A stretch of 17,800 bases of DNA, from positions 1 through 17,800 of the forward strand of contig JBATTG010000211.1 of assembly GCA_049670425.1 (NCBI GenBank), read 5' to 3'. Shown in pieces: positions 6,698 to 14,321 of the stretch. This DNA comes from Proteocatella sp049670425 (GTDB lineage: Bacteria; Bacillota; Clostridia; Peptostreptococcales; Filifactoraceae). Under the pieces are notes generated by a model that saw nothing but the letters and a program-made list of their open reading frames with translations, was not told the origin of the DNA and did no database searches. Position 1 is the first letter of the stretch, and each line of letters begins with the position of its first letter. A program made the position numbers and the translations under genes.

Positions 6698-8561
6698 TTA
6701 TGAAAAGCTGGTAGATCTATCAAAATTGTATAAATCATCGCTGGAAAAGCAGAAAAAGAAAATCCTTGTATGTGCTGGAACTGGATGTATAGCAGGCGGA
6801 TCTCTGGATGTATATGCGGAGCTTAAAAGACTTGTAGAGGAAAAAGGGCTGCTTGTAGACGTTGATCTTGAAAAAGAAGAAGAAGGCGTAGGCCTGAAAA
6901 AAAGTGGATGTCACGGGTTTTGTGAGGCAGGGCCGCTTGTAAGAATAGAGCCGAATAATTATCTGTATTTAAAGGTAAAAGTCAGTGACTGCGAAGAGAT
7001 AATAGAAAAATCAGTCATGGGAGATGAGTCTGTAGACAGACTTATGTATGAACTGGACTGCAAAACATACAAAACACAGGAAGAAATTCCTTTTTATAAA
7101 AGACAGAAGAGGGTAGTGCTAGAGCATTGCGGACACATGGATGCGGAAAGTATTCAAGAATATATAGCACATAGCGGATATCAGGCCGCTGCAAAAGCTA
7201 TAACGCAGATGACTCAGGATGAAATCTGCAGCACCATGGAAGATTCGGGTCTGAGAGGCCGTGGTGGCGGTGGTTTCCTGGCTGGAAGAAAATGGAAACA
7301 GGTTTTGGCTCAAAAAGAAAGCCAGAAGTATGTAGTATGCAACGGTGACGAGGGAGACCCAGGGGCTTTCATGGACAGGAGCATAATGGAAGGCGATCCA
7401 CACAAGATTATAGAAGGAATGATGATAGCTGGTTATGCTACGGGTGCAAATAAAGGCTATATCTATGTTAGGGCAGAATACCCAATGGCGGTTGAAAGGC
7501 TCAATATAGCAATAGGCAAGGCTAGAGAATGCGGACTGCTTGGAGAAAAAATTCTAGGAACCGATTTTAGCTTTGATCTTCATATAAATCAGGGCGCAGG
7601 CGCATTTGTATGCGGAGAAGGTTCTGCCCTTACGGCATCGATAGAAGGCGAAAGAGGAATGCCAAGGGTAAAACCACCAAGAACAGTAGAACAGGGACTT
7701 TGGGGAAAACCTACAGTGCTTAACAATGTTGAGACTTTTGCCAATGTACCACTGATATTGTTAAAAGGCGTGGAAGAATTCCGTAAGCTTGGAACTCCAG
7801 GAAGCCCTGGAACAAAGGCGTTTGCTCTTACAGGAAATGTTGTGAATACTGGACTTATAGAGGTTCCTATGGGTACCACTTTACGTGAGGTAATCTTTGA
7901 AATCGGTGGAGGAATCGGCGGCGGAAAAAAATTCAAGGCTGTTCAAATCGGAGGACCATCAGGAGGATGCCTTTGTTTTACAAAACAACATCTGGATATG
8001 AAGCTTGACTTTGATTCTTTGAGTGAAGTCGGAGCTATGATAGGTTCTGGTGGAATGGTTGTAATGGATGAGGACACATGCATGGTAGAAGTTGCAAGAT
8101 TCTTTATGAACTTCACGCAAAAGGAAAGCTGCGGAAAATGCATACCATGCAGAGAAGGCACGAGAAGAATGCTTGAAATTCTCGAAAAAATAGTAAATGG
8201 AAACGGAGAGCTATCGGATCTGGAACTTCTGGAAGATATAGCGGATACGGTTAAAAATACTGCGCTTTGCGGACTTGGAAAAACGGCGGCAAACCCTATT
8301 TTGAGTACGATGGAATGGTTCAAAGATGAATATGAAGCTCATGTAATAGACAAGGTATGTCCGACTAAAAACTGCAAGGGTCTTATGAAACTTGAGATAG
8401 ATCCAGTGCTTTGCAGAGGCTGCAGCAAGTGTGCAAGGATTTGCCCAGTCAGTGCAATTGAGGGTAAAATAAAAGAGCCATTTGTAATAGACACTAAGAA
8501 ATGTATCAAGTGCGGAGCGTGCATAGAAGCATGTGCATTTGAAGCAATCAGGGAGGTATAG
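6684..8561 (+). CDS. hydB: NAD-dependent [FeFe]-hydrogenase flavoprotein subunit (NuoF-like)
   Basis: A 625-residue subunit that binds FMN and NAD(H). Domains in order: thioredoxin-like [2Fe-2S] domain (Cys30, Cys35, Cys76, Cys80); NuoF core with glycine-rich GRGGGGF (192-198) and GDEGDPGAF (221-229) for NADH/FMN; a SLBB segment; the [4Fe-4S] motif CGKCIPCREGT near 482-492 with its fourth Cys near 530; and a C-terminal ferredoxin domain with two CxxCxxCxxxCP-type motifs (about 570-620). This is the full HydB architecture, about 30 residues longer than plain NuoF at each end. In bifurcating hydrogenases this subunit couples NADH and reduced ferredoxin to H2 formation. The start at 6684 overlaps hydC and has GGAGGAG seven bases upstream. 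The next gene begins one base after its stop. Confidence 0.93.
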   Translation: MLINSYEKLVDLSKLYKSSLEKQKKKILVCAGTGCIAGGSLDVYAELKRLVEEKGLLVDVDLEKEEEGVGLKKSGCHGFCEAGPLVRIEPNNYLYLKVKVSDCEEIIEKSVMGDESVDRLMYELDCKTYKTQEEIPFYKRQKRVVLEHCGHMDAESIQEYIAHSGYQAAAKAITQMTQDEICSTMEDSGLRGRGGGGFLAGRKWKQVLAQKESQKYVVCNGDEGDPGAFMDRSIMEGDPHKIIEGMMIAGYATGANKGYIYVRAEYPMAVERLNIAIGKARECGLLGEKILGTDFSFDLHINQGAGAFVCGEGSALTASIEGERGMPRVKPPRTVEQGLWGKPTVLNNVETFANVPLILLKGVEEFRKLGTPGSPGTKAFALTGNVVNTGLIEVPMGTTLREVIFEIGGGIGGGKKFKAVQIGGPSGGCLCFTKQHLDMKLDFDSLSEVGAMIGSGGMVVMDEDTCMVEVARFFMNFTQKESCGKCIPCREGTRRMLEILEKIVNGNGELSDLELLEDIADTVKNTALCGLGKTAANPILSTMEWFKDEYEAHVIDKVCPTKNCKGLMKLEIDPVLCRGCSKCARICPVSAIEGKIKEPFVIDTKKCIKCGACIEACAFEAIREV

Positions 8562-8562
8562 T

Positions 8563-10260
8563 ATGAGCAAGGCAATGATTATAGATGGAAGAAGAGTACC
8601 GTTTACCGATGAGAAAAATATTCTTGGGGTAATAAGAAATGCCGGAATAGATCTACCTACTTTTTGCTATCATTCTGAGCTTAGCATATATGGGGCTTGC
8701 AGGATGTGTTCCGTAGAAGATAAAAGGGGAAACATAGTAGCCTCATGTTCGGAAAGACCAAAGGACGGCATGGAAATATCCACCAATACAAAAAGGATAC
8801 AAAAATACAGAAAGACCATATTGGAACTGCTGCTTTCAAATCATGACAAGGACTGTACTTCATGCGATATCACTGGAAAGTGTCAGCTTCAGTCACTTGC
8901 CCTAAGATATGGAGTGAAAAAGGTAAGATTCGAGAACAACTTCGAAGAAAAAGAGATAGACAATTCAAGCCCAAGCCTTGTAAGAAATCCAAACAAGTGC
9001 ATCAAGTGCGGCGACTGCGTCATGGTATGCGAGGATGTACAGGGCGTTGGAGCTCTTGGCTTTGCACACAGAGGCTCGGATGTCGAGATTACACCGGCAT
9101 TTGGAAGGAAGCTTGCAGACAGCAATTGCGTAAACTGCGGACAATGCAGGATTGTATGTCCAACGGGAGCAATCACAATAAAGAACGACACTCAAAGGGT
9201 ATGGGATGCGATATTTGATAAAAATATAGAGGTAGTAGCTCAGATAGCTCCGGCAGTGAGGGTAGCGCTTGGAGAAGAGTTTGGACTTCCAGCAGGAACT
9301 GTTACGCTTGGCAAGATGGTTGCAGCGATGAGAAAAATGGGTGTTGAAAAGATATACGATACAGGTATTGCAGCAGACCTTACGGTAAGGGAAGAATCTG
9401 GTGAGTTTCTTGAGAAGTACTCAAAAGGCGAGGGCCTTCCACTGTTCACTTCATGCTGTCCGGCCTGGGTGAAGTTTGTTGAAAATAAATACCCTGAGTT
9501 CATACAAAATCTTTCAACAGCACGCTCTCCTCAGCAGATATTCGGATCGGTATACAAAGAAGTCAGAAATGCAGAAAAAGAAGCATCAAATGATGAAAGG
9601 GAAACTTTCCTTATTTCTGTGATGCCCTGCACTGCAAAAAAAGAAGAAGCTACAAGACTTGAGTTTACAAAAAAAGGAAAGCCGGATGTGGATGCTGTAA
9701 TAACCACTCAGGAACTTTCAATGATGATAAAGGAAATGGGTGTCAAATTTACGGAGCTTGAGGATGATTCAATGGATATGCCTTTTGGAGTAGCTTCAGG
9801 GGCTGGGATAATCTTTGGAAATACTGGTGGAGTTACAGAGGCAGTACTCAGAGATGTTGCAGGCGAAAAATTTGGCAAAATCGACCTTGAAATCCTTTTT
9901 GAGAGTGTAAGAGGGCTTGAAGAAGTAAAAGAAGCTACTGTGAATCTGGACGGGGCTGAAATAAGGATGGCAGTAATACATGGTCTGAAGAATGCAGACC
10001 AGGTGCTTAAAGACATAAAAGAAGGCAAGAGACACTATGACCTTATAGAGGTAATGGCGTGCCGTGGAGGATGCATATCTGGAGGAGGACAGCCAGTAAA
10101 TAAAACTCCGGCGATGCAGACAAGACAGGACAGAGCGGCAGGGCTTTACTCCATAGACAGGAAGAAGAAGCTTAAGCGTGCCAAGGATAATTATGTCATG
10201 AACGAGCTTTACGAAGGAATCCTAAAGGACAAGGAACATATAATGCACATACACAGATAA
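8563..10260 (+). CDS. hydA: [FeFe]-hydrogenase catalytic subunit
   Basis: A 565-residue catalytic subunit. ATG 8563 is chosen because GGGAGG (8551-8556) precedes it; an in-frame ATG at 8533 lies inside hydB and has no ribosome binding site. Domains: ferredoxin-like [2Fe-2S] (Cys35, 46, 49, 62); His-ligated [4Fe-4S] (His94, Cys98, 101, 107); two [4Fe-4S] motifs (Cys146-156 and Cys189-199); then the H-cluster domain with L1 FTSCCPAW (Cys298 as likely proton-relay, Cys299 as ligand), L2 MPCTAKKE and L3 MACRGGCISGGGQP. All expected H-cluster residues are present. Length and layout are those of the monomeric clostridial enzyme CpI, without the extra C-terminal [2Fe-2S] domain of longer HydA proteins. 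With HydB and HydC it should form an NAD(H)-linked, possibly ferredoxin-bifurcating, hydrogenase. Maturases (HydEFG) are not in the window. Confidence 0.95.
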   Translation: MSKAMIIDGRRVPFTDEKNILGVIRNAGIDLPTFCYHSELSIYGACRMCSVEDKRGNIVASCSERPKDGMEISTNTKRIQKYRKTILELLLSNHDKDCTSCDITGKCQLQSLALRYGVKKVRFENNFEEKEIDNSSPSLVRNPNKCIKCGDCVMVCEDVQGVGALGFAHRGSDVEITPAFGRKLADSNCVNCGQCRIVCPTGAITIKNDTQRVWDAIFDKNIEVVAQIAPAVRVALGEEFGLPAGTVTLGKMVAAMRKMGVEKIYDTGIAADLTVREESGEFLEKYSKGEGLPLFTSCCPAWVKFVENKYPEFIQNLSTARSPQQIFGSVYKEVRNAEKEASNDERETFLISVMPCTAKKEEATRLEFTKKGKPDVDAVITTQELSMMIKEMGVKFTELEDDSMDMPFGVASGAGIIFGNTGGVTEAVLRDVAGEKFGKIDLEILFESVRGLEEVKEATVNLDGAEIRMAVIHGLKNADQVLKDIKEGKRHYDLIEVMACRGGCISGGGQPVNKTPAMQTRQDRAAGLYSIDRKKKLKRAKDNYVMNELYEGILKDKEHIMHIHR

Positions 10261-10276
10261 TATATTATGGAAATCA

Positions 10277-10311
10277 AGAGAGGGTTTCGGCAAAGCCGAA
10301 GCTCTTTTTTT
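10277..10311 (+). terminator. rho-independent terminator of the hydCBA operon
   Basis: TTCGGC (10286-10291) and GCCGAA (10295-10300) form a tight stem around AAA, extended by AGAG/CTCT, followed by seven T ending at 10311. Confidence 0.88.
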
Positions 10312-10322
10312 GTCAAAAAAAC

Positions 10323-10351
10323 TTGATAGGAAGTGGATTTTGTTGTAAGAT
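10323..10351 (+). promoter_or_regulatory. promoter of the marR-type gene
   Basis: TTGATA (10323-10328), a 17-base spacer and TAAGAT (10346-10351), placed directly after the hydCBA terminator. Transcription would start about 40 bases before the GTG at 10396. No copy of the TTGCTATAGCAA element is found here, so there is no sign of autoregulation through that site. Confidence 0.6.
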
Positions 10352-10395
10352 AAATATGATAATAAGGATTTTATGGATAGTTGAGGAGGGATAGC

Positions 10396-10815
10396 GTGTT
10401 TAGTTTAGATGATTGCATGGGATTTATAACCAACAGCGCATCAAAAAAGCTATCAGAGGAATTTAGCAAGAGGCTTTTACATTATGGAATTACGAGAGTG
10501 AATTGGATAGCAATTTACTATATAGGTGAAAATAATGAAATATCTCAAAGAGAGCTTTCTGATAAGATGGATGTCAATGAATCTTCCATAGCCAGACTTC
10601 TGGACAGGATGGAAAGGGAAGAATTGACAGTAAGAACCAAGGATCCGCAGGATAGAAGGACTACAAGAGTTTCGCTTACAAAAAAAGGGGAAGGCTTGAG
10701 GACGCAACTTATTCCTCTGGCTGAAGAATTTCAAAATGATGTGACAAAGGACCTTACGGTTGACGAGTTGCTGGTTTTTAAAAAAGTTTTGGAAAAAATG
10801 ATGGAAAATTTATAA
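10396..10815 (+). CDS. MarR-family transcriptional regulator
   Basis: A 139-residue MarR-type winged-helix protein with the usual dimerisation helices at each end. The DNA-binding helices are about residues 50-75 (SQRELSDKMDVNESSIARLL). The wing is about 80-95 (KDPQDRRTTRVSLT), whose DxRxxxVxLT pattern is diagnostic. The start is GTG 10396, because AGGAGG (10384-10389) lies six bases before it. The longer in-frame TTG at 10381 is inside the ribosome binding site. It has a single cysteine, Cys7, near the start of helix 1, in roughly the region where OhrR-type regulators carry their peroxide-sensing Cys, though offset by about two residues. The next gene has its own promoter with tandem palindromes that are the likely target. 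Role as a redox-responsive repressor is inferred. Confidence 0.88.
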   Translation: MFSLDDCMGFITNSASKKLSEEFSKRLLHYGITRVNWIAIYYIGENNEISQRELSDKMDVNESSIARLLDRMEREELTVRTKDPQDRRTTRVSLTKKGEGLRTQLIPLAEEFQNDVTKDLTVDELLVFKKVLEKMMENL

Positions 10816-10822
10816 AAAAATC

Positions 10823-10851
10823 TTGACGATGCTGCAACTTAGTGGTATCAT
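10823..10851 (+). promoter_or_regulatory. promoter of the AhpD-like/lpd/lplA operon
   Basis: TTGACG (10823-10828), exactly 17 bases, then TATCAT (10846-10851). It begins only eight bases after the marR stop codon. Transcription would start near 10858, immediately before the tandem palindromes. Confidence 0.75.
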
Positions 10852-10867
10852 TTTTTTAACACAATAC

Positions 10868-10909
10868 TTGCTATAGCAAATATTGCTATGACAAATATTG
10901 CTATAGCAA
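10868..10909. repeat. three tandem 12-bp palindromes at 15-bp spacing, probable MarR operators
   Basis: TTGCTATAGCAA occurs at 10868-10879 and 10898-10909, with the imperfect copy TTGCTATGACAA at 10883-10894; the linkers are both ATA. The unit is a perfect dyad. The array covers about +10 to +52 of the predicted transcript, between promoter and ribosome binding site, as expected for a roadblock repressor. MarR-family proteins commonly bind such AT-rich dyads, and a marR-type gene lies just upstream. Confidence 0.75.
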
Positions 10910-10939
10910 ACTTTGAAAATTATTTTGAGGAGGAACGAT

Positions 10940-11293
10940 ATGAAAAAGGATGTAAGAGAAATGCTAAATAGCTTTACAAGTGGACTTGGAGTATTGGCAG
11001 AAACAAACGGAGAAAGTGTAAATGCTTTCATGAACCTTCTAGGAACAAACTATGCACCTGGTGCACTGGATGTGAAGACAAAAGAACTTATAAGTGTGGG
11101 AATAGGTGCATACAACCGTTGTGAATATTGCATCGTATTCCATGTATACAAGGCTCTTGAAGCTGGAGCGACAAGAGAAGAAATTCTTGAAGCGGCGATG
11201 GTGTCAGTAGCATTCGGCGGAGGACCTACAATGGCATACACAGTTACCCTTTTGAAAGATGCGGTAGATGAGTTTGAAAAAGATTTCAAATAG
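10940..11293 (+). CDS. AhpD-like / carboxymuconolactone decarboxylase family protein
   Basis: A 117-residue all-helical protein of the AhpD/CMD superfamily. The catalytic pattern of AhpD, Glu-x11-Cys-x2-Cys-x3-His, is present in full: Glu49, Cys61, Cys64 and His68 (CEYCIVFH). In Mycobacterium AhpD this CxxC is reduced by lipoyl groups that in turn are kept reduced by dihydrolipoamide dehydrogenase. The next gene here is exactly such an enzyme with its own lipoyl domain, which makes a lipoyl-dependent peroxide or disulfide reductase the best guess rather than a carboxymuconolactone decarboxylase. ATG 10940 has GAGGAGG (10927-10933) upstream; the upstream in-frame codons from 10913 lie before the ribosome binding site. 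It is under the tandem-palindrome promoter. The substrate is unproven. Confidence 0.85.
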   Translation: MKKDVREMLNSFTSGLGVLAETNGESVNAFMNLLGTNYAPGALDVKTKELISVGIGAYNRCEYCIVFHVYKALEAGATREEILEAAMVSVAFGGGPTMAYTVTLLKDAVDEFEKDFK

Positions 11294-11331
11294 TTAAAGC
11301 CTATTATGACATTTGTGTGTAAAGAATAGTG

Positions 11332-11366
11332 TCAAACCCTGTACAATAAAAGTGTACGGGGTTTGA
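11332..11366 (+). promoter_or_regulatory. strong hairpin in the lpd leader, without T-run
   Basis: Arms 11332-11345 and 11353-11366 pair over 14 bases (one T-G wobble) around a 7-base loop ATAAAAG. It ends eight bases before the lpd ribosome binding site GAGGAG (11374-11379). No T-run follows, so it is not a standard terminator. It could be a protein-binding RNA or DNA site, an mRNA processing or stability element, or a brake on translation of lpd. Confidence 0.6.
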
Positions 11367-11386
11367 ACAATTTGAGGAGAAATATT

Positions 11387-13081
11387 ATGGATATTAAGTT
11401 GAAAACAATCATGGGCAAGGATAAGGCTGCCGTTATTGGAAAGATGAATATTTCGGTTGGAGATAATATAGAGGCAGGCCAGGTACTTCTTCAGTTGGAG
11501 ACTAAAAAAGGCAACAGCCCGATGAAGTCTGAAGTCAAGGGCATAATTGAAGAGCTGTTTGTAGAAGAGGGACAGACTGTCGAGCTAGGACAGGTACTTA
11601 TGAAGGTGAAATCTGAGGCAGGAGATGTACCAAAGATAAAACTGGATTACTTCGGGGGCATGATTAATGGAAAGAAAGAGGATGTAAGTACCGAAATCCT
11701 CGTGATAGGTGGCGGACCAGGTGGTTATGTATCGGCTATCTATGCGGCGAAGAATGGTAAAAAAGTAGTTTTAGTTGAGAGGAAAGCCCTTGGAGGAACA
11801 TGTCTTAATGAAGGATGCATACCCACTAAGGCTATAGTAAAATCATCGGAAGTATACAACCATATAGTAAACGCTAAGGACTTTGGAGTCATAGTAAAAG
11901 AAGCAAAGGCTGATATGGAGAAGGTCATCGACAGGAAAAACGCCATAAGAGATACTCTTGTTTCGGGAATAGACTATCTTATGGGCAAGAATGACATCAG
12001 AGTTATAAAGGGAACGGCATCATTCCTTGAAGACAAGAAGGTGATGGTAAAATCGGGCAAGGATGAATATACCATAGAGGCACAAGATGTAATAATAGCA
12101 ACAGGATCAAGCACATCTAACATCAAGATACCTGGAATAGATAACAAGTTTGTAATGAACAGCACTCAGGCCCTGGACTGCAAAGAGGATATGAAGTCCA
12201 TAACTATAATAGGTGGTGGAGTAATAGGAATGGAATTTGCCTTTATTTATTCAAATTTTGGAATGCGGGTAAATGTTGTAGAATATTTCGACAGAGTGCT
12301 TACAATGGTAGACAGCGATGTATCCAAGGAGATACAGGATATATCACGTAACAGGGGAATCGGAATACACACAGGCTCAAAGGTAACAAAGATAGGCAGG
12401 GATGAAAACGGACAGGCAGTTGTATTTTTTGAAAAAGACGCTCAGGAAAAGTTTATAGTGAGCGACAAGGTTCTTGTGGCAATAGGAAGAGAGCCTAATA
12501 TAGAAGGTCTTGATTTTGAAAAAGCTGGAATACTTTCGAATGAAAATGGCAAAGGCATAGCCGTGGACAGCGCTATGAGAACTTCAGCTGAAAATATATA
12601 TGCAATAGGTGATGTAAACTGCAGAATGCAGCTTGCTCACGTGGCATCTCATGAGGGCATGGTAGCTGTAGACAATATACTTGGAAAAAATAAAGAGATG
12701 GATTACAGCGTCGTTCCTAACGTGATATTCACATCTCCAGAAATTGCAAATGTAGGAATTACAGAGGATGTAGCTATCAGAGATGAGCTCAATATCAAAG
12801 TCAGCAAGTTCCCGTTTGGCGCCAACGGAAAAGCCCTTACAATGGGTGAATCGGAAGGCTTTATAAAACTCATCAAGAACCTGGATACCGGCAAGATAAT
12901 AGGAGGCGCAATAATAGGCCCGGAGGCATCGGCGCTTATAAGTTCGCTTACGCTTATCATAAACCACAGCATAAGTGAAGAAGAGGTAGTCCATACTATT
13001 TTTGCTCATCCGACAACAGGGGAAGCCATACATGAGGCTGCACTGGAGCTTGGAATCGGGGCTATGCACTACCATGAATAG
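11387..13081 (+). CDS. lpdA: dihydrolipoamide dehydrogenase with N-terminal lipoyl domain
   Basis: A 564-residue flavoprotein disulfide reductase, about 95 residues longer than ordinary Lpd (near 470) because of an N-terminal biotinyl/lipoyl domain (1-78). The likely lipoylated lysine is Lys41 in QLETKKGNSP, where classical domains read ETDKA. After a linker come the FAD motif VIGGGPGGY (about 106-114), the redox disulfide in GGTCLNEGCIPTK (Cys139, Cys144), the NAD motif IIGGGVIGMEF, and the C-terminal dimer interface with the His541-Glu546 pair. It reoxidises dihydrolipoyl groups with NAD+, or runs in reverse. ATG 11387 is set by GAGGAG at 11374-11379; an upstream TTG lies inside the hairpin. 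No glycine-cleavage or 2-oxoacid dehydrogenase genes are adjacent. Its neighbours suggest it feeds the AhpD-like protein. Confidence 0.93.
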   Translation: MDIKLKTIMGKDKAAVIGKMNISVGDNIEAGQVLLQLETKKGNSPMKSEVKGIIEELFVEEGQTVELGQVLMKVKSEAGDVPKIKLDYFGGMINGKKEDVSTEILVIGGGPGGYVSAIYAAKNGKKVVLVERKALGGTCLNEGCIPTKAIVKSSEVYNHIVNAKDFGVIVKEAKADMEKVIDRKNAIRDTLVSGIDYLMGKNDIRVIKGTASFLEDKKVMVKSGKDEYTIEAQDVIIATGSSTSNIKIPGIDNKFVMNSTQALDCKEDMKSITIIGGGVIGMEFAFIYSNFGMRVNVVEYFDRVLTMVDSDVSKEIQDISRNRGIGIHTGSKVTKIGRDENGQAVVFFEKDAQEKFIVSDKVLVAIGREPNIEGLDFEKAGILSNENGKGIAVDSAMRTSAENIYAIGDVNCRMQLAHVASHEGMVAVDNILGKNKEMDYSVVPNVIFTSPEIANVGITEDVAIRDELNIKVSKFPFGANGKALTMGESEGFIKLIKNLDTGKIIGGAIIGPEASALISSLTLIINHSISEEEVVHTIFAHPTTGEAIHEAALELGIGAMHYHE

Positions 13082-14012
13082 GGTAATAGTATCAAAGGAA
13101 ACAGACCCATGCTACAACCTTGCTTTGGAAGAGGAACTTTTGAAGAGTGTCAAAAAAGGGGATATAATACTATACCTCTGGCAAAACCACAAAACTGTCG
13201 TAATAGGAAGGAATCAGAATCCGTTTTTGGAGTGTGATCTGGAAAAAATGGCAGCAGAAGGTGTAAAGCTGGTCAGAAGAATATCTGGCGGAGGAACGGT
13301 ATACCATGATATGGGGAATCTGAATTTCACCTTTGTTTCAAATGTAAAAGACCGAAATATGCAAAAGCAACTCAAGGTTATAAAGGGAGCTGTAGAAAAA
13401 TTTGGAATAAATGCCGAGTTTTCAGGAAGAAACGATCTGCTGTGTGAAGGCAGAAAATTCTCGGGACACGCATTTTATGAAGAAGACGGGAACTGTTTCC
13501 ATCATGGCACACTTATGGTAGATGTTGACAAGCAGATACTTGGTGATATACTCAAACCTTCAAAGCTCAAGCTTGAAGCCAAGGGAATAACTTCGGTAAA
13601 AAGCAGGGTGGTAAATCTGAAGGAGTTTTGCGATAATATCAACATAGAAAGACTCGTAGAAGCCCTGGCAGGCAGTTTCGAACTTGAATATGGAGATTTT
13701 GAGGAACTTCTTGAATACAGCGCTGAAAATTTTACGCCTCTGGAAATAAGCAGGCACAGGGATGACAAGTGGGTTTATGGACAAAGTCCTCATTACGATG
13801 CTGTTTTAGAAAAAAAGACAGATGCTGGAAATTTTCAGATGCTTATAGCGGTTGAAAATGGAATAGTAAAGAATGCCAGAGTCTACTCCGACAGCTTGAA
13901 AAACCTAGATTATAGCTACCTTGAGGAGAAATTGACAGGCATTTATTTTCATGAAGCAGAATCGTGCCTGGAAAGTCTCATAACTTATGGAAAATTAGAA
14001 TGTGATTTGTAA
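13074..14012 (+). CDS. lplA: lipoate-protein ligase A
   Basis: A 312-residue ligase that activates lipoate with ATP and attaches it to lipoyl-domain lysines. Key sites: RRISGGGTVYHD (68-79), GRND (118-121), and GRKFSGHAF (126-134), whose Lys128 corresponds to the catalytic lysine of the family. A C-terminal accessory domain (about 225-312) is present, making a complete two-domain LplA. The start at ATG 13074 overlaps the lpd stop by eight bases (ATGAATAG), so translation is coupled; an in-frame ATG at 13002 would lie inside lpd. Its obvious client here is the lipoyl domain of the preceding Lpd. The operon ends at the terminator 14068-14117. Confidence 0.93.
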   Translation: MNRVIVSKETDPCYNLALEEELLKSVKKGDIILYLWQNHKTVVIGRNQNPFLECDLEKMAAEGVKLVRRISGGGTVYHDMGNLNFTFVSNVKDRNMQKQLKVIKGAVEKFGINAEFSGRNDLLCEGRKFSGHAFYEEDGNCFHHGTLMVDVDKQILGDILKPSKLKLEAKGITSVKSRVVNLKEFCDNINIERLVEALAGSFELEYGDFEELLEYSAENFTPLEISRHRDDKWVYGQSPHYDAVLEKKTDAGNFQMLIAVENGIVKNARVYSDSLKNLDYSYLEEKLTGIYFHEAESCLESLITYGKLECDL

Positions 14013-14067
14013 TTGTACCAAAAGGGGTTGTCGGAAGATAGCCAACATAAAAAATAGAATGTATTAG

Positions 14068-14117
14068 ATCCAATATTTCTGGTGTGACGTCGGACCATGA
14101 TTTATTGGATTTTTTTG
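14068..14117 (+). terminator. rho-independent terminator of the AhpD-like/lpd/lplA operon
   Basis: ATCCAATA (14068-14075) pairs perfectly with TATTGGAT (14103-14110). An inner TGGT/ACCA stem lies between them, and seven T follow at 14111-14117. Confidence 0.85.
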
Positions 14118-14261
14118 TTTTTAACTGAATTTGGAAAATGTGGCAATATTCCAAAAAAATTTTAAGGTATGTTTTTTGATTATTGTTGCAATATTAAAAA
14201 ACAAATCCATGAAAGGTTTCCAAAAAATGTAAAATCGGCGTAAGGACTTATTTTACAGGTA
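14118..14261. other. AT-rich spacer between lplA terminator and M32 promoter
   Basis: This part of the 309-base gap between lplA and the M32-like gene has only short A/T runs. No ORF with a ribosome binding site and no recognised RNA motif was seen. Confidence 0.5.
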
Positions 14262-14290
14262 TTGTAGGGTTTTTAGCGCTGTGTTATACT
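14262..14290 (+). promoter_or_regulatory. promoter of the M32-like gene
   Basis: TTGTAG (14262-14267), 17 bases, then TATACT (14285-14290). The -10 box is good and the -35 box weak. Transcription would begin close to 14297, about 25 bases before the start codon. Confidence 0.6.
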
Positions 14291-14321
14291 GTTGTAAATT
14301 TATTAAATCGAAAGAGGTGTC

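Noticed and set aside
8533..8562. Longer hydA start at 8533
   Set aside because: It overlaps the end of hydB without a ribosome binding site, and GGGAGG is correctly spaced for ATG 8563.
10868..10909. CRISPR-like short repeat array
   Set aside because: The units are 12-bp dyads with 3-bp linkers, so there are no spacers. The position at a promoter fits operators.
11332..11366. Rho-independent terminator between the AhpD-like gene and lpd
   Set aside because: There is no T-run after the stem, and no new promoter is visible before lpd.
13002..13073. Longer lplA start at 13002
   Set aside because: The extra 24 residues lie inside lpd in another frame and are not part of the LplA family. The ATG at 13074 gives the usual MNRVIVSKETDPCYNLALEE N-terminus.
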